A stretch of 64,000 bases of DNA from Pseudoclavibacter sp. AY1F1 (GTDB taxonomy: Bacteria > Actinomycetota > Actinomycetes > Actinomycetales > Microbacteriaceae): assembly GCF_002931075.1 (NCBI RefSeq), contig NZ_PSTQ01000011.1:62001-126000 (forward strand). The letters are read 5' to 3'. The stretch's first letter is position 1. Each line of letters starts with the position of its first letter. The notes under the pieces were generated by a model. That model had not been told where the DNA came from. It did no database searches and was given only the letters and a program-made list of their open reading frames with translations. Below are positions 1 to 8,538 of the stretch, piece by piece. A program made the translations under genes and the position numbers.

Positions 1-49
1 GAGCGCCTCTCCGGGCGTCTTTCGTAGCGGACCGAGCCCAGGCGCTGCG

Positions 50-247
50 TCAGGCGGCCGTGACGCTGACCACGGCGTGCTTGAACTCGGGCATCGCAGA
101 GTGGGGGTCGGTGGCGGCGATGGCTTTGCCTTCAGCTGCCCAGAAGACCGGGTCTTCCGGGTTCCCGTTGTCGATCCACCGTCCGGGGCGGTGGCCGAGC
201 GTGGTGACCTGGGCGCTGAGCTGTGTGTTGCCGACTGTCGTTGCCAT
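50..247 (-). pseudogene. NarK-like N-terminus fused to an unrelated tail (nitrate-gene relic)
   Basis: This is a 65-codon reading frame starting at an ATG with a good ribosome binding site (gaggag, 5 bases upstream). Residues ~19-41 read GRWIDNGNPEDPVFWAAEGK, the pattern (GRWID.W.PED..FW...GK.IA) that opens actinobacterial NarK nitrate/nitrite transporters. No membrane segments follow: after about 43 residues it switches to a short tail with MPEFKHAVVSV and stops. NarK is normally about 450 residues, so this cannot be a transporter. The tail resembles what I recall of NarG C-termini, which would fit a deletion joining narK to the end of narG, but that is inference from memory. A short independent protein cannot be excluded. 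Confidence 0.45.
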
Positions 248-341
248 CGCGACTCCTCGGGGAGGTGAGCAGTGGTTCGACGGTAGGTGGCGCGTGTTGC
301 CGGTGGACGCTGTCGCGGTTGCCGCGGCGTAACTCATCACG

Positions 342-353
342 CCGTTCGAACGG
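342..353. promoter_or_regulatory. 12-base perfect palindrome upstream of the NarK-like relic
   Basis: ccgttcgaacgg is a perfect palindrome about 95 bases upstream of the relic's start. It could be a regulator site left from the ancestral operon. There is no other support. Confidence 0.25.
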
Positions 354-424
354 GGTGGAGAGCGTCGCGTCACGAGTCGGAGACGTGGGTGCGCATCCGC
401 GACGCGCCCCAGAGCGCTGCCAGC

Positions 425-462
425 CGTTTGCCCCTTTCGGCGGGTGCCAAGAGGGGCAAACG
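425..462 (-). terminator. Second hairpin downstream of the SGNH hydrolase
   Basis: Eleven paired bases (cgtttgcccct / aggggcaaacg) around a 16-base loop. It lies 80 bases beyond the hydrolase stop and may be a back-up terminator. No T-tract. Confidence 0.5.
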
Positions 463-502
463 ACAGGCAGCGATCGGCTCAGCGCGGGGCCGAGGCGACG
501 TG

Positions 503-527
503 GCGCATCCCGCCACGCGGGATGCGC
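503..527 (-). terminator. Hairpin terminator of the SGNH hydrolase gene
   Basis: Ten-base perfect stem (gcgcatcccg / cgggatgcgc) with a 5-base loop, starting 16 bases after the hydrolase stop. No T-tract, as is usual in high-GC actinobacteria. Confidence 0.6.
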
Positions 528-542
528 TCAGCGCGTCTCAGG

Positions 543-1898
543 TCAGGCTTCGGGGCTGTGCTCCTGGGACTCGCCGGCGGGAGCGGAGCGGCGGCGGCGG
601 AGCAGCATCGTGGTGCCGAGACCTGCGCCGAGGAGGACAAGCACGCCGGCGATGATCAGCGGCGCGATGGGTTCGCCGCCAGTCGTCGCGAGGCTCCCTG
701 GTGGGGTCTTGCCACCCGCCGCAGGGGCGGGAGTGGCGGTTGTGGTGGACGTCGCGGTCGCCGTGGCAGTCGTGGTTGCCGTCGGCTCGGCGGTGGCGGT
801 CGTGGTGGGCGTCGGCGTGCCGGTCTCGGTTGTCGTCGGGTCAGTGGGGGTCGGCTCGGGCGTGCCGGGCTCGAGGATCGCCTGCAGCTCGGCTCCGACG
901 GTCTCCGCGAGGTAGGCGACGCCTGCCTCGTTGGGGTGCAGCGCGCCCAGCTTGAGCGAGGTGCCCGGTGTGCTCGGGGTACCGGAACCCGGTTCGAGGG
1001 TGATGCCGTTCACGTAGGGTTCGGTCGTCGAGCACGCCGAGTTGGCCGCGGTCTCCTCGAAGGTTGACACGAAGCTCGCGCCGTTGAGTTCAGCCGCCGT
1101 CTTGATGACTGCGTCGAGGTGAGCCTCGGTCTCGTGGAGGTAGACGGTGTCGACGTCGGTGAACGGGAAGGAATTCTCGGTGTAGCCCGTCGGGGTGACC
1201 GCCGGAGTGAAGCATCCGCCAGCGGGTGTGTTCGCGGCGTCAGGCGTGACGGCGGGGTAGCCGACCACGACGACGTCGGCGTTCGGCGCCTTCTCGGCGA
1301 TGAGCGCGAAGGTCGCGTCGAGCGCGGGCGCGACGATCGTGTCGATGCGGTCCTTCAGGATGTCGACTTCGAAGCCGCCAGCGTCAGCGACGTACAGCGA
1401 CCGGCAGTTGGCTGCGGAGTCGTCCAGCAGGAGCGGGCCGACGGGGCTCGCCGCCACGCAAGAGGTTGCGATGTCTGCGAAGCCGAGGTCGTTCCCGCCG
1501 ATCGTGAGGGTCACGACATCCGTCGATTCGGAGAGGCTGTCTGATTGCACGGGCGCGCTTGCGCCGGCCGAGGTCACCTGCTCGACGTCGCGGATGTTCG
1601 CCGTCACGGCCCCGCTGCAGGTGCGGTCGTCGAGGGTGAGGCCAAGTGATTCGGCGATGCGGTGCGGGTAGTTGGCCACCGCCTGGAAGCATCCGGCCAC
1701 CGGGTCATCGCTGAACGGCACGAGCCCGAACCCGGCCGAGTACGAGTCGCCGAGGGCGACGTACTCGGGCGCGGCGGCGTCGGTTGATGGTCCGTCGCTC
1801 GGGGCGGCGAAGGCGGCGGGAGCTGCGAGCAGGGCGACACCGGCGGCCGCGAGGCAGGCAGCAGCCGCGCGTACGCGAGATCGGGAGCGAGAAGTCAT
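543..1898 (-). CDS. Secreted SGNH/GDSL-family hydrolase with LAxTG cell-wall sorting signal
   Basis: This is a 451-residue exported esterase/lipase-type protein. Residues 1-31 form a signal peptide (arginine-rich start, hydrophobic core, AFA-AP cleavage region). The SGNH blocks are visible: GDSYSAG (catalytic Ser) near residue 51, GGND near 155 and LHPNEAG (catalytic His with Asp/Asn) near 339. A Thr/Pro/Ala linker (about 365-415) precedes LATTG, a hydrophobic helix and RRRR. This is the class E (LAxTG) sortase layout of actinobacteria, so the enzyme is probably wall-anchored. The ATG has a GGAG site 5 bases upstream. The substrate cannot be told from sequence; the family acts on acyl esters. 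No sortase gene is seen in the window. Confidence 0.88.
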   Translation of the reverse strand: MTSRSRSRVRAAAACLAAAGVALLAAPAAFAAPSDGPSTDAAAPEYVALGDSYSAGFGLVPFSDDPVAGCFQAVANYPHRIAESLGLTLDDRTCSGAVTANIRDVEQVTSAGASAPVQSDSLSESTDVVTLTIGGNDLGFADIATSCVAASPVGPLLLDDSAANCRSLYVADAGGFEVDILKDRIDTIVAPALDATFALIAEKAPNADVVVVGYPAVTPDAANTPAGGCFTPAVTPTGYTENSFPFTDVDTVYLHETEAHLDAVIKTAAELNGASFVSTFEETAANSACSTTEPYVNGITLEPGSGTPSTPGTSLKLGALHPNEAGVAYLAETVGAELQAILEPGTPEPTPTDPTTTETGTPTPTTTATAEPTATTTATATATSTTTATPAPAAGGKTPPGSLATTGGEPIAPLIIAGVLVLLGAGLGTTMLLRRRRSAPAGESQEHSPEA

Positions 1899-2044
1899 GG
1901 TTCTCCTTTGAAGCGGACGTTGCTCGGATCGGGGGAATCGCTGAACTCATACTGCCTGCATCCGCACGCCAGGGGAATGGGTTGACGGCGTCACTTCCCT
2001 GCTTCGTCGGCGGATGCCGAAGGGATGCGCACTCGAGTGGCCCC

Positions 2045-2050
2045 TAGAAT
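2045..2050 (+). promoter_or_regulatory. -10 hexamer of menA (leaderless)
   Basis: TAGAAT ends 6 bases before the GTG start and there is no Shine-Dalgarno sequence, so transcription should begin at or next to the start codon. Confidence 0.5.
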
Positions 2051-2056
2051 CGCTCC

Positions 2057-3034
2057 GTGGCGCAGAAACAGAAGCAGAGACAGCGGAAGCAGCAAGCGAA
2101 CCCGACGCAGCGGCCCCGGCCGAAGGCGAGTGAGGTGCGCAAGCTGGATGCGCGCGCCTGGATCTCGGGCGCCCGCCTGCGCACGCTCCCGCTCGCGATC
2201 GCACCCGTGCTGCTTGGCACGGCGGGCGCGATCGTCGATGGGCCGCTTGGCGAGTACCACTGGGTGCGCGCGCTCGCGTGCCTCGCGGTCGCTTTGTGCC
2301 TGCAGATCGGCGTGAACTACGCCAACGACTACTCCGACGGCATCCGGGGCACCGACGCATACCGCGTGGGGCCGGCCCGTCTGACGGGCTCCGGTCTCGT
2401 CGACCCGAAGCGCGTGCGCCTCGTCGCCTTCATCTTCTTTGGGCTCGGTGCCCTCGCCGGCCTGTTCCTCGTCATCACGTCGGGCCACTGGTGGCTGCTC
2501 GCAGTTGGCGCGGCAGCGATCCTCGCCGCCTGGTTCTACACGGGTGGAAAGCGTCCGTACGGCTACGCGGGGCTCGGAGAGGTGTTCGTCTTCGTCTTCT
2601 TCGGGCTGGTCGCGACTGCCGGCACGACCTTCGTGCAGATCGGCAGCGTCTCCACGAACGTGTGGATCATGGCGGCCGCCGTCGGCCTGTTCGCCTGCGC
2701 CGTGCTCATGGTCAACAACATCCGTGACATCGAGCAGGACCGTCTCGCCGGCAAGCGCACGCTCGCCGTGCTCGTCGGGCCGGTCGTCGCGCGGTGGCTG
2801 TTCGGCGTCTTCACGCTGGCGCCGTTTGTGCTCGCCATCTTCTTCGCCATCGCGTACCGCAACGCGATCTTCACGTTCTTCGCGCTGCTCCTCGCGGCCC
2901 CTGCCGTGCTTATCGCGTCGACGGCCCGCAAGCCGAAGGAGCTCATCCTCGCGCTCATGCTGACGAGCTTCGCGACGCTCGCCTACGCCCTGCTGCTTGG
3001 GCTCGGGATCGTCTTCAGCGGCTACGTGCGCTAA
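2057..3034 (+). CDS. menA: 1,4-dihydroxy-2-naphthoate polyprenyltransferase (MenA)
   Basis: MenA is a membrane UbiA-type prenyltransferase. It joins the polyprenyl tail to 1,4-dihydroxy-2-naphthoate to give demethylmenaquinone. The 325-residue protein has a basic N-terminus of about 45 residues and then around eight to nine hydrophobic segments. The first Asp-rich motif is NDYSDGIRGTD (about residues 95-105) and the second is DIEQDR (about 225); both bind Mg-diphosphate. The GTG start fits the leaderless -10. Its stop overlaps the end of the convergent DUF4229 gene by 4 bases. menD lies 1.1 kb downstream on the same strand and menG further on, so the pathway context is strong. Confidence 0.95.
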   Translation: MAQKQKQRQRKQQANPTQRPRPKASEVRKLDARAWISGARLRTLPLAIAPVLLGTAGAIVDGPLGEYHWVRALACLAVALCLQIGVNYANDYSDGIRGTDAYRVGPARLTGSGLVDPKRVRLVAFIFFGLGALAGLFLVITSGHWWLLAVGAAAILAAWFYTGGKRPYGYAGLGEVFVFVFFGLVATAGTTFVQIGSVSTNVWIMAAAVGLFACAVLMVNNIRDIEQDRLAGKRTLAVLVGPVVARWLFGVFTLAPFVLAIFFAIAYRNAIFTFFALLLAAPAVLIASTARKPKELILALMLTSFATLAYALLLGLGIVFSGYVR

Positions 3035-3456
3035 CGCTGCGGAGCGGAGGGCGCGGCGTCGGCGCTCGGCTCGTCCGAGGGCTTGGCGGGGGGCTCAGCT
3101 TCGGTGAGCTCTGCCTCGGAGGAGTCTGCCTCGGCGCTCGGCTCTTCGGCAGTGGTCTTCTCGCTCGAGTCCAGAGTTGCGTCCTCGCTCGAGTCCAGGG
3201 CGGCGTCTTCGTCTTTGTCGTCCGCGGTGCGCGAGTCCTTGCGCTCGCTGAGGCGCTGAAGGTCTGCGCCCATCTGCTGGCGGGTTCCGCGCAGGAAGAT
3301 CACCGAGATGCAGGCGCTGATGATGGCGCCGACGGCGGCACCGGCGAGCCAGTTCCACTGCCAGGCGGGCAGCGCCAGCATGACGACGGCGAACGGCACG
3401 GCGAACGCGAGCAGTCTGATGACGGTGTAGACGAGCCAGGCGCGCTTCGAGTTCAT
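3031..3456 (-). CDS. DUF4229-type small membrane protein
   Basis: This is a 141-residue protein with two N-terminal hydrophobic helices (about 10-30 and 35-55), then FLRGTRQQMGADLQRL and a long acidic Ser/Glu/Ala-rich cytoplasmic tail. That arrangement matches actinobacterial DUF4229 proteins, commonly encoded beside menaquinone genes. Function is unknown; a membrane-associated role near MenA is only a guess from position. It is convergent with menA and overlaps its last bases. The tail (residues 75-141) is low complexity and probably disordered. Confidence 0.7.
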   Translation of the reverse strand: MNSKRAWLVYTVIRLLAFAVPFAVVMLALPAWQWNWLAGAAVGAIISACISVIFLRGTRQQMGADLQRLSERKDSRTADDKDEDAALDSSEDATLDSSEKTTAEEPSAEADSSEAELTEAEPPAKPSDEPSADAAPSAPQR

Positions 3457-3573
3457 CCCTCAAGTCTACGAGCGGGTGGATGCGCCAGGTTCGCAGTCGC
3501 TCCGCGTCCGGTTCGCGGAGAGCGCAGGCATCACCAGGTCGGGCGGAGGCAAGTCGCGTATCCTCGGGGGACC

Positions 3574-4134
3574 ATGTCTCGCCTCCTCATTACTGCCGCA
3601 GTCATCGTCGTCGCGGTGACCATCTTCGCCGTGGTCGATTGCGCGATGACGGACACGAAGCGCACGCGCGCCCTCCCGAAACCGGTCTGGGTTGTTGTGG
3701 TGCTGCTGGTCCCCGTGGTCGGCCCGCTCCTGTGGCTCTTCTTCGGCAAGGTCCGCGGCAACGCCCCGACTGCCAAGCCTGTGCAGACCACACCGGACGA
3801 CGACGAGACCTTTCTGCGCTCGATCGGAATCGAGTCAGATAGCGAGGAGCGCATCCGCAAGCTCGAGGAGGAGCTGAAGGCGCTCGACGACGTGGAGTTC
3901 CCGGCGGCAGCGCCGAAGGGCCCCGTCAGCGATGGCGGCGCAGCGACGGCCCTCGAGGATGCCGCTGACGAGCCCTTGAGCGGAGACAAGTCCGCGAAGT
4001 CGGACAAGGCCTCCAAGCCAGAGCCCCGTGGCAAGAAGCCGCGCAAGGGCGACGCGAGTGACGTCGAGCACGACGAAGAGCCCATCGAGCATAAGGACGA
4101 CAGGACGCAGGGCGACGGGTCGCCTCGTGCCTGA
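3574..4134 (+). CDS. PLDc_N-domain membrane protein
   Basis: This is 186 residues. Two hydrophobic segments (about 4-22 and 36-54) carry ALPKPVWVVVVLLVPVVGPLLW, typical of the phospholipase-D nuclease N-terminal (PLDc_N) domain that also starts cardiolipin synthases. No HKD catalytic motif follows. The rest is a charged tail rich in Lys, Asp and Ser, probably a cytoplasmic disordered segment with a short coiled coil near residues 88-108. The last 8 bases overlap the GTG start of menD, so the two are translationally coupled. A -10-like tatcct lies 9 bases upstream of the ATG. Function unknown. Confidence 0.75.
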   Translation: MSRLLITAAVIVVAVTIFAVVDCAMTDTKRTRALPKPVWVVVVLLVPVVGPLLWLFFGKVRGNAPTAKPVQTTPDDDETFLRSIGIESDSEERIRKLEEELKALDDVEFPAAAPKGPVSDGGAATALEDAADEPLSGDKSAKSDKASKPEPRGKKPRKGDASDVEHDEEPIEHKDDRTQGDGSPRA

Positions 4135-5956
4135 GCGGCACGCCGACTCAGAAGCTCCCAACTCCAAGCGCCCCGCACCGGGCGCCCCGTCGCCCGCGCT
4201 GAGTCCGGTTCACCTGCCGCGCACTGCGAACCCGGCGATCGACTTCAGCCTCGACTTCCTCGGCGCCCTCGTGCGCTTCGGCGTCACGGACCTGGTGGTC
4301 TGCCCCGGGTCTCGCTCGCAGGCTCTTGCGCTCGTAGCGGCAGAGTTGGAGCGCGTCGGCGTGGTTCGGCTGCACGTGCGCGTCGACGAACGCTCCGCGG
4401 GTTTCTTCGCGCTCGGCCTCGCAGCCGAGACGGGGCGCGCCGTTCCCGTGATCACGACGTCGGGCACCGCAGTCGCGAACCTGCACCCCGCCATGCTCGA
4501 GGCCTTCCACGCGGGCGTCCCACTTGTCGCTGTCACGGCAGACCGGCCCGAGGAACTGCTCGGTATTGGCGCGAACCAGGCGACGATGCAGCCGGGCATC
4601 TTCGGCCCGAGCGTTCCGTGCGAGGCGGTGGATGCGCCGACGGGCTCACCCGCGGAGGCCTCCCTCGCGGCAGGCCTCGCGCTGCGTGCCGCATCGACTT
4701 CTGGCCCACTGCACCTGAACCTCGCGTTCCGAGACCCGTTGAGCGTTGCGGTGCCGCCGCTGGACGAGTGGGCTTCCGGGTTCGATCTGGAGGGCAGTGC
4801 CCACGCGGAACAGGCGTCGCCGCAGGCAGACGTGCTCGACATCGAGGCGGCGGCCTGGCCTCGCACGATCGTCATCGCGGGTGCCGCGGCTGGCCCGGAG
4901 GCTGAGAAGGTCGCCCACGAAGGCGGCTGGCCGCTCATCGCAGAGGCGACCAGCGGGTCCCGGTTCGGGCGAAACCTGGTGCTCGCGTACCGGCAGCTGC
5001 TCCGTGCAGACTCGCCTCGACCCGACCTCCGTGACGCGGTCGAGCGGGTCCTGGTCTTCGGACACCCGACGCTCAGCCGCGAGGTTCCGCAGCTCATCGC
5101 GCGCGAGGGCGTGCACGCGGTTGTCGTGGGCCCGACGGGCGGCGAGCCGTACAACCCTGGTCACGCGGTCGCGGCGCACGTTGATGCCGTGCGCGTGCAT
5201 CCGGTTTCGGCGGCCGATGCGGATGCCCGTGTGGAGTCGCGCGCCTGGCTCCGCGAATGGGTGCTCGCGAGCCGTGAACTCGTCGAGGCGGAGGCCGAGC
5301 ACGCTCCCGCGCCAGACATCGAGGCCTCCCGCTCGAGCGACAAGGTCGTTCGCAGCCGCTTCGCGAGGCAGGAGCTGGCGGTCGCCCGCACGAAGGTCGA
5401 CCGGCGGATGCTCGTCGAGGCTGTGTGGAGCGCCACGTGGCCGCACGACCGGCTCGTGCTCGGCGCGTCTACGCTCATCAGGGTGCTCGACGCGCACGTC
5501 TCGGGCAAACCCATCCGTGTGCATTCGAACCGCGGCCTCGCGGGCATCGATGGCACGGTCGCGACGACGCTCGGCGTCGCCGTCGGCAGTCAGCTGGCTG
5601 GTCCCGTGTCGGCGCAGGGCGGTGTGACTCGGGCGCTCATCGGCGACCTGACGCTCCTGCACGACGCGTCATCGCTGCTGGTCGGGCAGGGTGGTGAATG
5701 GGCACCCCGCGTGCAGCTCATCGTTGGCAACGACGGCGGCGGCACGATCTTCGACGACCTCGAGGTCGCGCGCACTGCGGGCCCCGAGGCGCATTCACGT
5801 GTGCTCTACACGCCGACCGCGGTCGACCTCGAGGCGCTCGCGACCGCGTACGGCTGGGGCTACATCCGCGCCGAGACGCGTGCAGACCTCGAACGGGCCC
5901 TCGTCTCGCGCGAACACGAACGGGTGCTCATTGAGGTGCCGCTGCCCCGCGGTTGA
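4127..5956 (+). CDS. menD: 2-succinyl-5-enolpyruvyl-6-hydroxy-3-cyclohexene-1-carboxylate synthase (MenD)
   Basis: MenD is a thiamine-diphosphate enzyme that condenses 2-oxoglutarate with isochorismate, the second step of menaquinone ring synthesis. The 609-residue length fits the family (550-600) with a short extra N-terminus. Visible signatures are CPGSRSQALALVAAE near residue 62, the VRVDERSAGFFALGLA segment carrying the ThDP-activating Glu, TTSGTAVANLHPAMLEA, VTADRPEELLGIGANQ, and a C-terminal IVGNDGGGTIFDDL metal/ThDP site. The GTG start at 4127 overlaps the preceding stop. Transcription probably comes from the upstream gene. It ends 22 bases from the convergent lipoprotein gene. Confidence 0.93.
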   Translation: MPERHADSEAPNSKRPAPGAPSPALSPVHLPRTANPAIDFSLDFLGALVRFGVTDLVVCPGSRSQALALVAAELERVGVVRLHVRVDERSAGFFALGLAAETGRAVPVITTSGTAVANLHPAMLEAFHAGVPLVAVTADRPEELLGIGANQATMQPGIFGPSVPCEAVDAPTGSPAEASLAAGLALRAASTSGPLHLNLAFRDPLSVAVPPLDEWASGFDLEGSAHAEQASPQADVLDIEAAAWPRTIVIAGAAAGPEAEKVAHEGGWPLIAEATSGSRFGRNLVLAYRQLLRADSPRPDLRDAVERVLVFGHPTLSREVPQLIAREGVHAVVVGPTGGEPYNPGHAVAAHVDAVRVHPVSAADADARVESRAWLREWVLASRELVEAEAEHAPAPDIEASRSSDKVVRSRFARQELAVARTKVDRRMLVEAVWSATWPHDRLVLGASTLIRVLDAHVSGKPIRVHSNRGLAGIDGTVATTLGVAVGSQLAGPVSAQGGVTRALIGDLTLLHDASSLLVGQGGEWAPRVQLIVGNDGGGTIFDDLEVARTAGPEAHSRVLYTPTAVDLEALATAYGWGYIRAETRADLERALVSREHERVLIEVPLPRG

Positions 5957-5978
5957 CCGCGAGTCCTGCACTGCTCGC

Positions 5979-6593
5979 TTACACCGGTGGCAGGTCGCCA
6001 TCCATGACAACCGACTGCGTCGCCTCGTCCCACGCGTACGTCGCCACGGCTTCCCCGGTTGGTGCGGCGTTCGGCTCGCCCTCGAGCGGATACCGGTAGG
6101 TGACCGTGATCAGGATGTCGGAGGACTGGCTGATCTCGGGGAAGAAGCCGTACGCATCCGCCGTCGCCGTGCCGACGTACTCGCCGCCGTGGAAGAGCAG
6201 GATGTGGTGCGGGGTTGACGCGGTCCCACCTTCAAGCGTCACCACCGCGTAGGACAGGGGTGCGCATGAGTCCCAGGTCTCGCGGTCGGGTTCGGCGGGC
6301 ACCCAGGCCAGGTCGGGGAAGGCGGGATACGCGGCGACCTGGGGGAGCGCCTCCTCGAGTGCGGCCGTCTGCGTCGAATCAGCGCACGCCGTGCCTGTCT
6401 CTGGTGCCGAGGACTGGGAAGGTTGGGCCGCGCTCGGAGCCGTCGTCTCCGTGGCGGTCACGGTGACGGTCGCCGCGGGAGGAGTGCCGGCGGCCTGCGG
6501 GGATGCGGGTGTCGAGCATCCGCTCAACCCGAGTGCCGCCAAGGCGAAGGCGGCGACGGCCGTGGATGTGCGTGCTGGTCGCGAGAATCGCAT
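5979..6593 (-). CDS. LppP/LprE-family lipoprotein
   Basis: This is a 204-residue exported lipoprotein. The lipobox is LGLSGC near residue 27, after a hydrophobic signal peptide, and is followed by a Thr/Ala/Pro linker. The folded part contains W.SCAPLSYAVVTLEGGTAS, HHILLFHGGEYVGTAT and NAAPTGEAVATYAWD, the conserved pattern of LppP/LprE lipoproteins of mycobacteria and relatives. The biochemical function is unknown. The start chosen gives a clean signal peptide. It is divergent from the thioesterase gene, sharing a 134-base intergenic region that must hold both promoters. Confidence 0.82.
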   Translation of the reverse strand: MRFSRPARTSTAVAAFALAALGLSGCSTPASPQAAGTPPAATVTVTATETTAPSAAQPSQSSAPETGTACADSTQTAALEEALPQVAAYPAFPDLAWVPAEPDRETWDSCAPLSYAVVTLEGGTASTPHHILLFHGGEYVGTATADAYGFFPEISQSSDILITVTYRYPLEGEPNAAPTGEAVATYAWDEATQSVVMDGDLPPV

Positions 6594-6727
6594 GGTGGAA
6601 GGCCCCCTCAGTCGACGTCCCCGCAGGCTAGCCAGCGAGGCTTGACGCAGCCCGAGAAGGTCAATGTCAGGACATAGACTAGTTCGGGTTGGCGACCTGA
6701 CAGACGGACGAGACCTGCGGAGGAACG

Positions 6728-7213
6728 ATGGCCCCCTCATCCACCAACCCTGAGACGCTCGCGGCGGCAGAGGGCGACATGAATTTCCACACCCGCAAAT
6801 GGGTGCGGCCCGAGGACCTCAACGCGAACGGCACGCTGTTCGGCGGCAGCCTGCTGCGCTGGATCGACGAAGAGGCGGCGATCTACGCCATCATTCAGCT
6901 CGGGAACTACCGATGCGTGACGAAGTACATCTCGGAGATCAACTTCGAGGCGTCAGCCGAGCAGGGCGACCTCATCGAGATGGGCCTCGTCGCCACGCAC
7001 TTCGGCCGCACCTCGATGACGATGCGAGCCGTCGTGCGCAACATGATCACTCGCCGCACGATCCTTTCGATCGAGAAGATCGTGTTCGTCAGCCTCGGCG
7101 ACGACGGTGTGCCGGAACCCCACGGCTACTCGAACATCACGTACGCCAGGGACCGGATGCCCACGACGCACCCGAAGACCGGCACGATCGCCGTTCCTCG
7201 AGCTGGCGAATAG
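6728..7213 (+). CDS. Acyl-CoA thioesterase (hot-dog fold, YciA/BACH-like)
   Basis: This 161-residue protein hydrolyses acyl-CoA to free acid and CoA. The single hot-dog domain has FHTRKWVRPEDLNANGTLFGG near residue 19, where the Asn/Asp and following helix form the CoA site, then LRWIDEEAAIYA and a beta strand with SIEKIVFVSL. Length equals that of hexameric bacterial family members. The ATG follows a strong site (gcggaggaacg). It is convergent with the small helical protein at 7328-7537, and a hairpin separates them. Substrate chain length is not predictable. Confidence 0.88.
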   Translation: MAPSSTNPETLAAAEGDMNFHTRKWVRPEDLNANGTLFGGSLLRWIDEEAAIYAIIQLGNYRCVTKYISEINFEASAEQGDLIEMGLVATHFGRTSMTMRAVVRNMITRRTILSIEKIVFVSLGDDGVPEPHGYSNITYARDRMPTTHPKTGTIAVPRAGE

Positions 7214-7234
7214 CTCGCTGCGTCGTGTCGGACG

Positions 7235-7276
7235 ACGAGTGCGGAACGACGAGTGCGGAATGACGAGTGCGGAACG
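7235..7276. repeat. Three tandem 14-base repeats
   Basis: acgagtgcggaacg occurs three times in a row with one base difference in the second copy. It lies in the short gap between two convergent genes and runs into the terminator hairpin; no coding role. Confidence 0.8.
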
Positions 7277-7310
7277 ACGAAGGGCGCCCGGTCTCCCGCA
7301 CGCCCTTCGT
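7277..7310. terminator. Bidirectional hairpin terminator
   Basis: Ten-base perfect stem (acgaagggcg / cgcccttcgt) with a 14-base loop between two convergent genes, so it can serve both. Confidence 0.65.
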
Positions 7311-7327
7311 GACCCGTTGAGGTGGAG

Positions 7328-7537
7328 CTACTGGTTGCCAACCGCCTTGTCGGCGGCGTCGCGCGCGCCCTGAACCTGGTCGGTGAACTTGTCCCCGGTC
7401 GCCTTCTGGACCGCGTCGGCTGCGCCGTCGAGGATCTTGTCGCTGATGTCTTCCGCCTGCTCGCTCTTGAGCGCTTCGGTGACGCGCGGGTCCTTCAGGA
7501 ACTCCTGCGCCTTGCCGGTGATGTCTTCGATGCCCAT
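7328..7537 (-). CDS. Small helical protein resembling Rv0909/MT0933-type antitoxins
   Basis: This is 69 residues with no hydrophobic segment and an alternating charged/Ala pattern predicting amphipathic helices. GIEDITGKAQEF at the start and DGAADAVQKATGDKFTDQV resemble the MT0933/Rv0909 family, labelled antitoxin in databases, and also CsbD-like stress proteins. No toxin gene is adjacent, so an antitoxin role is not supported by context. The ATG has a strong agggag site. Confidence 0.6.
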   Translation of the reverse strand: MGIEDITGKAQEFLKDPRVTEALKSEQAEDISDKILDGAADAVQKATGDKFTDQVQGARDAADKAVGNQ

Positions 7538-7619
7538 GGTTCTCCCTCTGTTGAGCGACGCTCCCGCTCCGTCGTGGAAGCCGTTCGCAGGGGGGAAGCC
7601 TAGCGTCAGTTGGTGGGGC

Positions 7620-7625
7620 TAGCCT
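7620..7625 (+). promoter_or_regulatory. -10 hexamer of the PPK2 gene (leaderless)
   Basis: TAGCCT ends 6 bases before the ATG with no Shine-Dalgarno sequence between. Confidence 0.45.
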
Positions 7626-7631
7626 GTTCTC

Positions 7632-8483
7632 ATGCCTCACTTCACAACTGAAGACGCCGCAGTGCTGCGCGTTACTCCCGACTTCGATCTGAGCTCTGTA
7701 GACGCCGACTCGACACCCGGTTTCAGCGGGAAGAAGGCCGACGCGGCCGCGCTATTCACCGAGCACGACGAGGAGATCGCGGAACTCCAGGAGCGCATGT
7801 TCGCGAACTCCCGCGCGGGCCTCAAGGCGCCCGCCGTGCTGCTCCTCCTGCAGGGCATGGACACGTCGGGCAAGGGCGGAATCGTCCGTCACGTCATCGG
7901 CGGGGTCGACCCGCAGGGGGTGCAGATCGCCTCGTTCAAGGCGCCGACGGCCGAGGAGCGCGAGCAGGACTTCCTGGTGCGCATCCGCAAGCAGCTCCCG
8001 GCGGCGGGCAAAATCGGCGTCTTCGACCGCTCGCACTACGAGGACGTACTCATCCAGCGTGTCCGCTCGTTTGCGCCGGCAGAGGAGATCGAGCGCCGCT
8101 ACGGGGCGATCGTCGACTTCGAGAACGAGCTGGCGGCATCCGGCACCAAGCTCATCAAAGTCATGCTGCACATCTCCAAGGAGGAGCAGGGGGCTCGTCT
8201 CGCGGAACGGCTCGACCGTCCGGACAAGTACTGGAAGTACAACCCGGGCGACATCGACGAACGGCTGCTGTGGGATCAGTACCAGGAGGCCTACCAGATC
8301 GCGTTGCAGCGCACGTCGACGGAGACATCGCCCTGGTACTGCGTGCCCGCCAACAGGAAGTGGTTCTCGCGCCTCGTCGTGAAGGGCCTGCTGTTGGATG
8401 CGCTGCGCGGCTTCGACCTGCAGTGGCCGGCCGCCGACTTCGACGTCGAAGCAGAGAAGCGGCGCCTCGCCGAGAGCGCGTAG
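7632..8483 (+). CDS. PPK2-family polyphosphate:nucleotide phosphotransferase
   Basis: This 283-residue cytoplasmic kinase transfers phosphate between polyphosphate and nucleotides. The Walker A motif LLLQGMDTSGKGG lies near residue 72, the lid/Walker B region VFDRSHYEDVLIQRV near 132, and the basic phosphate-handling segment RLDRPDKYWKYNPGDIDERLLWD near 195. WYCVPANRKWFSRLVV is a conserved PPK2 closing motif. One-domain length matches short class I/III PPK2 enzymes. Whether it prefers ADP, AMP or GDP cannot be read from sequence. It appears monocistronic with a leaderless promoter. Confidence 0.92.
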   Translation: MPHFTTEDAAVLRVTPDFDLSSVDADSTPGFSGKKADAAALFTEHDEEIAELQERMFANSRAGLKAPAVLLLLQGMDTSGKGGIVRHVIGGVDPQGVQIASFKAPTAEEREQDFLVRIRKQLPAAGKIGVFDRSHYEDVLIQRVRSFAPAEEIERRYGAIVDFENELAASGTKLIKVMLHISKEEQGARLAERLDRPDKYWKYNPGDIDERLLWDQYQEAYQIALQRTSTETSPWYCVPANRKWFSRLVVKGLLLDALRGFDLQWPAADFDVEAEKRRLAESA

Positions 8484-8538
8484 CCGCGGGCGCGCGGTGT
8501 CAGGCTTTGCTCCTGCTTGCGGGTGATGGTCGGGGAGT

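Noticed and set aside
7328-7537. Toxin-antitoxin locus suggested by the antitoxin-like small protein
   Set aside because: No partner toxin frame adjacent on either strand; the family name alone is not evidence.
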